A stretch of DNA of 64,000 bases from Flaccisagitta enflata (Eukaryota; Chaetognatha; Sagittoidea; Aphragmophora): the NCBI GenBank assembly GCA_965153355.1, contig OZ231126.1, positions 31,372,001 to 31,436,000 of the forward strand, given 5' to 3'. The notes under the pieces are model-generated. The model did no database searches and was not told the origin of the DNA. It saw nothing but the letters and a program-made list of their open reading frames with translations. This document shows positions 45,941 through 64,000 of the stretch, piece after piece (position 1 is the stretch's first letter; every line of letters begins with the position of its first letter). Made by a program: the position numbers and the translations under genes.

Positions 45941-46823
45941 GCTGCAGAGGGGGCATCCTCTGAATGACAAAATTCGTGCTTAAGTAAGAATTTTTTTCCG
46001 CTGAAGCACACTCTAATGCTTCAGTAGAATGAGAAAAAACTACTAGTGCTTTTTGCAATTTGAGCTTCAGTGGAATTGAACATTTTTTAACATTTTTTAA
46101 AATTTTACCTTTTTTAACATTTCGAAGTTTTTTTTAACACTTTTTGCTATTTTTTTATTATTTCTTAACTTTTTAAATATTTTTAACATTCTTAACATTT
46201 CAACATGTTTTTGCTCTTTTGTTTGTCATTTCCAGACTTTGGTCACGTTGCCTCTGGGCTTGTTTTTATCTGAAGAAATCAAGAAATCCACTGTATTCTT
46301 TTCACCTCCTCAATGTTCCTTTGTCAGAAAATAACATAATTCAACATCAACTTAGTTTTTATCCCTTGAAAAAAAATTGCAGGTAAGAAAACTTTTTTCC
46401 TTCAGAGACACAATAATCTAAACGATAGAAAACAAAATTTACAATAGAGACAAGATTCATAAAAAATATTGTAGGTAAGAAAACTTTTTTCCTTCAGAGA
46501 TGCAAAAGTTGAAATCAAAGAAAAAAACGGAAGCTGAAGAGGGAATACTTCAGTAAAAACAAGATTCACAAGAAAACAAAATGGAGATATTCAAAGGTGA
46601 CAGTTAAGAAAAAAAAAGGGGGCCTCTCTTGTTACAATTGAAAGAAATCAAATAAATTTCTTATATCACTTAAATAGCATTTGCACTCAATCATTTCACT
46701 GTAAAAAGAGGCCAAGAGTCAATCCAAAGTTCAGCACGAATTCCAGTTTCACTGAATCACAAAGTAGTGCTTCAGTGGAATGGTCCTTGACTGGCCTTTT
46801 TTCCAGATCAGAGTTCGTGATTC
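45941..46823. other. Inner end of the left arm, non-coding
   Basis: AT-rich repeat-derived sequence, including an AACATTTTTTA minisatellite (46080-46210) and two inverted or direct GTAAGAAAACTTTTTTCCTT blocks (46383, 46473). I searched it for a P450 heme-binding motif (FxxGxRxCxG) in frame and found none. Confidence 0.5.
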
Positions 46824-48642
46824 TACAGGGCGCTGGAACCTGGGAAGGGGGTTGGGTGGGATGGTGTGTCCCTAGAGTGGTCAAAGGGGTGGCCCGTGAG
46901 ATCTCAGGATCCCTCTCTAGGTTGTTCAACTGTTGCATGTGAGGGGCACTACCCTGCATGCTTCAAGGTGGCCAGGGTTGTCCCGGTGTTTAAGGGAGAG
47001 GACCCGACGGATTTTGCAATTATAGGAAGTGTTCTCCCAATCCTCTCTCAACTTTTTGAGAGAGTGATCAAGTCGAGGCTGGTGGGCTTCCTTGATAGGC
47101 ACCAGGTGATTGTCCCAGGGCAGTATGGGTTCAGGGCTGGGCACTCTACTGCCATGGCTGTCCTTGATATGGTTGAGAGGGTCGGGTGCATGGGGCCGTG
47201 GCATTGTAAAATTGACTCTTGCACATACGAGCACACACCACATCCCACCACTCCAAGCAAAAGCCCCATAACCAGCAAGAAACCCCCCCTTGGGAGTTAT
47301 CTGGGGGAGGTCTCAGTATGTGGTGTATGGGGGGCATGAGTCAGAGAGGGGAGTAGAGTGTGGGGTCCCACAGGGGTCAGTCCTGGGCCCACTTTTCTTC
47401 CTGGTCTATGTCAATGACATGGTAAGGGCTTGTGGTGGCCTGGATCTTGTCCTTTTTGCGGATGGACAAACTCTTCTAGGGAGCTGGCTGCCTGAGTTTT
47501 GGGAGGGTAAATGCGGGATTCAGAACTGCAGGCATGCACCCTCTGAACCTTAAAAAGACAGAGTATGTCTATTTTGGCAGACCGGGGGGTAGAGGCCCAC
47601 CAATAAAGGGGTTAGAGATAGGGGGTGAGCAGATAGGCAGAGTGGAGGGGGCTAGGTTTCTAGGGGTTTGGGTGGATGGGGGGCTGAGGTGGTCGGGGCA
47701 GATTGAGAAGGTCAGGACCAAGGTGGGGCAACTGCTGGGGGTGATTGGGAGGGCTAGCGCGGTCTTGGGGGGGCGGTGTCTTCTTTCCCTTTATAATGGG
47801 TTAGTCCTCCCACACCTCCAGTACTGTCTGATGGTGTGGGGAGATTTTAAAGGGGGGCGGAACCTCACACTTGGGGGTGCCCTCCTGAGGTACCAGAAGC
47901 GTTTTGCTGGCTTGGTGGCTGGTATCAGGGGGAGGTACCATGCTGACCCCTTGCTGGCTAGGTATGGGATTTTAAAGATCGGCGATCTTTATAGGCAGCA
48001 GCTGAGGGTGCATGCCTGGCAGTTCTGGAATGGCAGGCTCCCTGAAAACCAGGCAGCTATGCTGACTAGAACGGAGGATGTCCACGGATATTCCACCAGG
48101 TCTGCGAGGGCTGGGGTGTATCTCTCATCAAGGGACCATGGCTCGGTGGGGTATAGGATCCCGAGGGAGTGGGCTGGACTGGCTGAGAGTCAGAGGGGGG
48201 CTGGGTCGCTGGGGGCGTTCAAGAGGGGGTCCAAGGGGGGGTTTCTTGCTGGTTATGGGGCTTTTGAATGTGGAGTGGTGGGATGTGGTGTGTGCTCGTA
48301 TGTGCAAGTGTGATTTTACAATGCGGACACGGCTGACTGGATCTCGTTTCTTCAATCTATCTGAGATGGCAGTATAATTTGGCTTCCAATTTACGCTCGG
48401 TATTTCATCTCAAAAACACGCCCGTGATATTATATTTATGAATACAAAATTTTTCTATGCTTCGTGTAATATGTACCTTTTGTTGTACCTATTTGATTGA
48501 AATCGTTAATCGTTAAACATTGCTGACTGTATTTTTGCTCAGAGGCCTCTGGCTTGTTGCAATTAACATGTTCTACCTTTTCATTTGCAGAACTTTGTGT
48601 GAAAAAAGGGAAATCCCAAAAGCTCTGCAGGGCTTATTTATT
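46824..48642 (+). mobile_element. Palindrome spacer: decayed non-LTR (LINE) retrotransposon
   Basis: This spacer has no counterpart in the arms. Pieces of a reverse transcriptase are readable in three frames: EGHYPACFKVARVVPVFKGE and LSQLFERVIKSRLVGFLDRH plus QYGFRAGHSTA (46938-47180), CGVPQGSVLGPLFFLVYVND with FADG in place of the usual FADD (47355-47480), and a C-terminal part LRWSGQIEKVRTKVGQLLGV to VLPHLQYCLMVWG and beyond (47534-48313). This order fits the CR1/Jockey/RTE-like group; the exact clade is not assignable. Frameshifts, a missing catalytic Asp and an inserted inverted copy of its own 3' end (47207-47291) mark it as inactive. GC content is clearly above the arms. Confidence 0.8.
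47207..47291 (-). repeat. Inverted copy of the LINE 3' end inside its reverse transcriptase
   Basis: TTGTAAAATTGACTCTTGCA to AAGAAACCCCCC is the reverse complement of 48231-48322 (GGGGGGGTTTCTTGCTGG to GATTTTACAATG) with a few changes. It splits the reverse transcriptase between the GHSTA and GVPQGS motifs. The pair is about 0.94 kb apart and straddles the palindrome centre. Confidence 0.8.
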
Positions 48643-49822
48643 GAATCACGAACTCTGATCTGGAAAAAAGGCCAGTCAAGGCCCATTCCACTGAAGCACT
48701 ACTTTGTGATTCAGTGAAACTGGAATTCGTGCTGAAGTGGATTGACTCTTGACCTCTTTTCATACTGAAATGATTGAGTGCAAATGTTTAAGTGATATAA
48801 AAAATTTATTTGATTTCTTTCAATTGTAACAAGAGAGGTTTTTTTTTTCTTAACTGTCAACTTTGAATATCTCCATTTTGTTTTCTTGTGAATCTTGTTT
48901 TTACTGTAAATATTTTTTTCTTTGATTTCAACTTTTGCATCTCTGAAGGAAAAAAGTTTTCTTACTTACAATATTTTTTATGAATCTTGTCTCTATTGTA
49001 AATTTTGTTTTCTATCGTTTAGATTATTGTGTCTCTGAAGGAAAAAAGTTTTCTTACCTGCAATTTTTTTTCAAGGGATAAAAACTAAGTTGATGTTGAA
49101 TTATGTTATTTTCTGACATTAAAGACATTGAGGGAGGTGAAAAGAATACAGTGGATTTCTTGATTTCTTCAGATAAAAACAAGCCCAAGAGGCAACAGTC
49201 GCGTGCGTCTGGAAATGACAAACAAAAGAGCAAAAACATGTTGAAATGTTAAGAATGTTAAAAATATTAAAAAAATTAAGAAATAATAAAAAAATAGCAA
49301 AAAGTGTTAAAAAAAACTTCGAAATGTTGAAAAAGGTAAAATTCTAAAAAATGTTAGAAAATGTTCAATTCCACTGAAGCTCAAATTGCAAAAAGCACTA
49401 GTAGTTTTTTCTCATTCTACTGAAGCATTAGAGTGTGCTTCAGCGGAAAAAAATTCTTACTTAAGCATGAATTTTGTCATTCAGAGGATGCCCCCTCTGC
49501 AGCTCTCAACAAGGCCAACACCTATAAGTCGCCTGCGGGACAAAAATAACTTAGGATGACTCAAATTGACTTAAAATGACTTATGATGACTTCAAATGAC
49601 TAAAAATGACCTAAAATGTCTAAGAATAACTAACAGTATTAAAAAATGTAAAGTTTGATGGATGGACTAACAGACGGATGGACAAAGCAGGTTGTAGAAT
49701 CGCGTGCACGCAACTGAAAAGCCGAAGGAACTTCGTCTCTTCGACTTTTTTTCCAAATGACACCTATGACCTCCCAAACTCCACCCCGTTGTTGATGACA
49801 CTGATAATCGCAATGATCCAAC

Positions 49823-59004
<9,182 letters not shown>

Positions 59005-59828
59005 TTTCTTTCTTGTTTCTCTCCTTCGAATTGTTTATTCAAAACTATGATATTTCTTCTTCTTTGTTGGCGATACGCTCAGCTTAGCTTAAAAAGATGT
59101 TGAATTGACGTGGAATTTATCAGGGACTGACGAAGGAAAAGGTTTTCGAGATTTCACTTCGTGATTCATTTTGTCTCGTTTTTTTTTCTTTTGACGAGTA
59201 ATGATTTGGCTACTTTTCCATATGGAAAATCCAAATTGCCAAAGTAACGAATCACTCGTTGAAAACGCGAGCTTGAAGCCGTGAATATGCGAGAGCGCGC
59301 GAGATCGAGTGCCGCGCCGGATGAGGCGAGCTGGAGGGCACGCGTCAGAGACGAATTTCAAGAGCTTTCATTCGAGAGCGCGTGAGTACGAGCATGGATG
59401 TAAGGGAGCTCCAAAGTTTGTCACGTCCACCTGACATTTTAAGACCACGTGAGGATCAAGAACAACTTACATAGAAAGTAAAAACTGAAAAGAAATCGAG
59501 ATTTTCTACTTTTTGCATCTAAAGGCATGTTTTTTGTCATATTTTTGACAAACACAGTAAATTTCCATGGATGAGGTGGACGTGGCGTCCCCTACATCCA
59601 TGGGCATGAGAGCGTGAGGCCGTAGGGGTTCCAAACCGCCTCGGTGCGCGAGATATTGAGGCCAAGAGCTGGAAGCCTGGAAGGGGAATGAAAGCGCGGA
59701 GTCGTCATCCAACTGCCTGCGTCACTTTACTTTGCAATCAATCGCAATTATTCACAAACTTTCCTTAGAAGTAACATTTTTTAACTTGTCTTGTTTTTAC
59801 GGAAACTGTGTGTGTGTGGGGGGGTGTA

Positions 59829-59935
<107 letters not shown>

Positions 59936-60198
59936 TTTTCCATTTTTAGTCGCGTTCACGCGACTCTACACCCCGCTTTGTCCGTTCGTCCGTCCGTCCA
60001 TCCGTCTGTCCGTCTGTCCGTCCGTCTGTCCGTCCGTCTGTTGGTCTGTCCGTCACACTTTAACTTTTTTAATCAATTTCATTTTGTTAAGTCATTTGAT
60101 GTCATTTAAGAGTATACTGAGTCATCCCAAGAGTCATTCTAAGTCATTCCAAGTCAATCTGTAAGTCTCGCAAGCGACTTATAGGTGTTGGCCTTGTT

Positions 60199-63928
<3,730 letters not shown>

Positions 63929-64000
63929 GTAAAGAGGTGCCTCATGAAGATCCATGAGATTCGTCGGACTATTTGTCCATCTGTAGTAGTCCAATTTCCG

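Noticed and set aside
46240-46300. Search for the P450 heme-binding exon near the inner arm end.
   Set aside because: No FxxGxRxCxG-like motif in any frame; the sequence is shared with a family A variant.

Overview
This is animal nuclear DNA from a repeat-rich, AT-rich invertebrate genome. The evidence is multi-exon genes with canonical GT/AG introns, mitochondrial-clan cytochrome P450 and HSD3B-type dehydrogenase exons, an SLCO/OATP transporter, non-LTR and Penelope-like retroelements, and kilobases of microsatellite. A phylum cannot be fixed from the window alone. There are no prokaryotic operons, CRISPR arrays or phage genes. Nearly all long translations here are microsatellite or transposon read-through.

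Left part (1-31.26 kb): a Penelope-like element with a split GIY-YIG domain lies at 0.1-1.3 kb. Exons of an SLCO (organic anion transporter) gene follow on the minus strand between 11.19 and 2.41 kb. The rest, to about 31 kb, is a dense, nested collection of non-autonomous elements: at least five families with terminal inverted repeats (a TA-flanked mariner-like element, a second TA-flanked element, a hAT-like element with an 8-bp target duplication inside an older hairpin element, and two hairpin MITE families), a family with GGGCAGCGG ends and an internal minisatellite, a family carrying an 18-bp perfect palindrome, a near-perfect 377-bp tandem array, and long TTTC, TC and GATG tracts.

Right part (31.26-64 kb): one giant inverted duplication. 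The left arm (31264-46823) and right arm (48643 to the window end) are near-identical reverse complements around a 1.8-kb spacer that holds a decayed non-LTR retrotransposon. Each arm carries the same divergent gene pair: a mitochondrial-type P450 reading toward the centre and an HSD3B-like 3-beta-hydroxysteroid dehydrogenase reading outward. Both P450 copies stop after the K-helix exon; the heme-thiolate exon is not in the window. The left copy also has a 2-bp insertion that breaks the frame. The arms differ in microsatellite lengths, single bases and one replaced block of about 120 bp, so they are not a literal fold-back of one molecule; a true inverted duplication or two haplotypes joined head to head both fit.

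Functionally, a mitochondrial P450, an HSD3B-type dehydrogenase and an OATP-type transporter in one region would suit oxidation and transport of sterol-like or other lipophilic substrates, but that link is inference.
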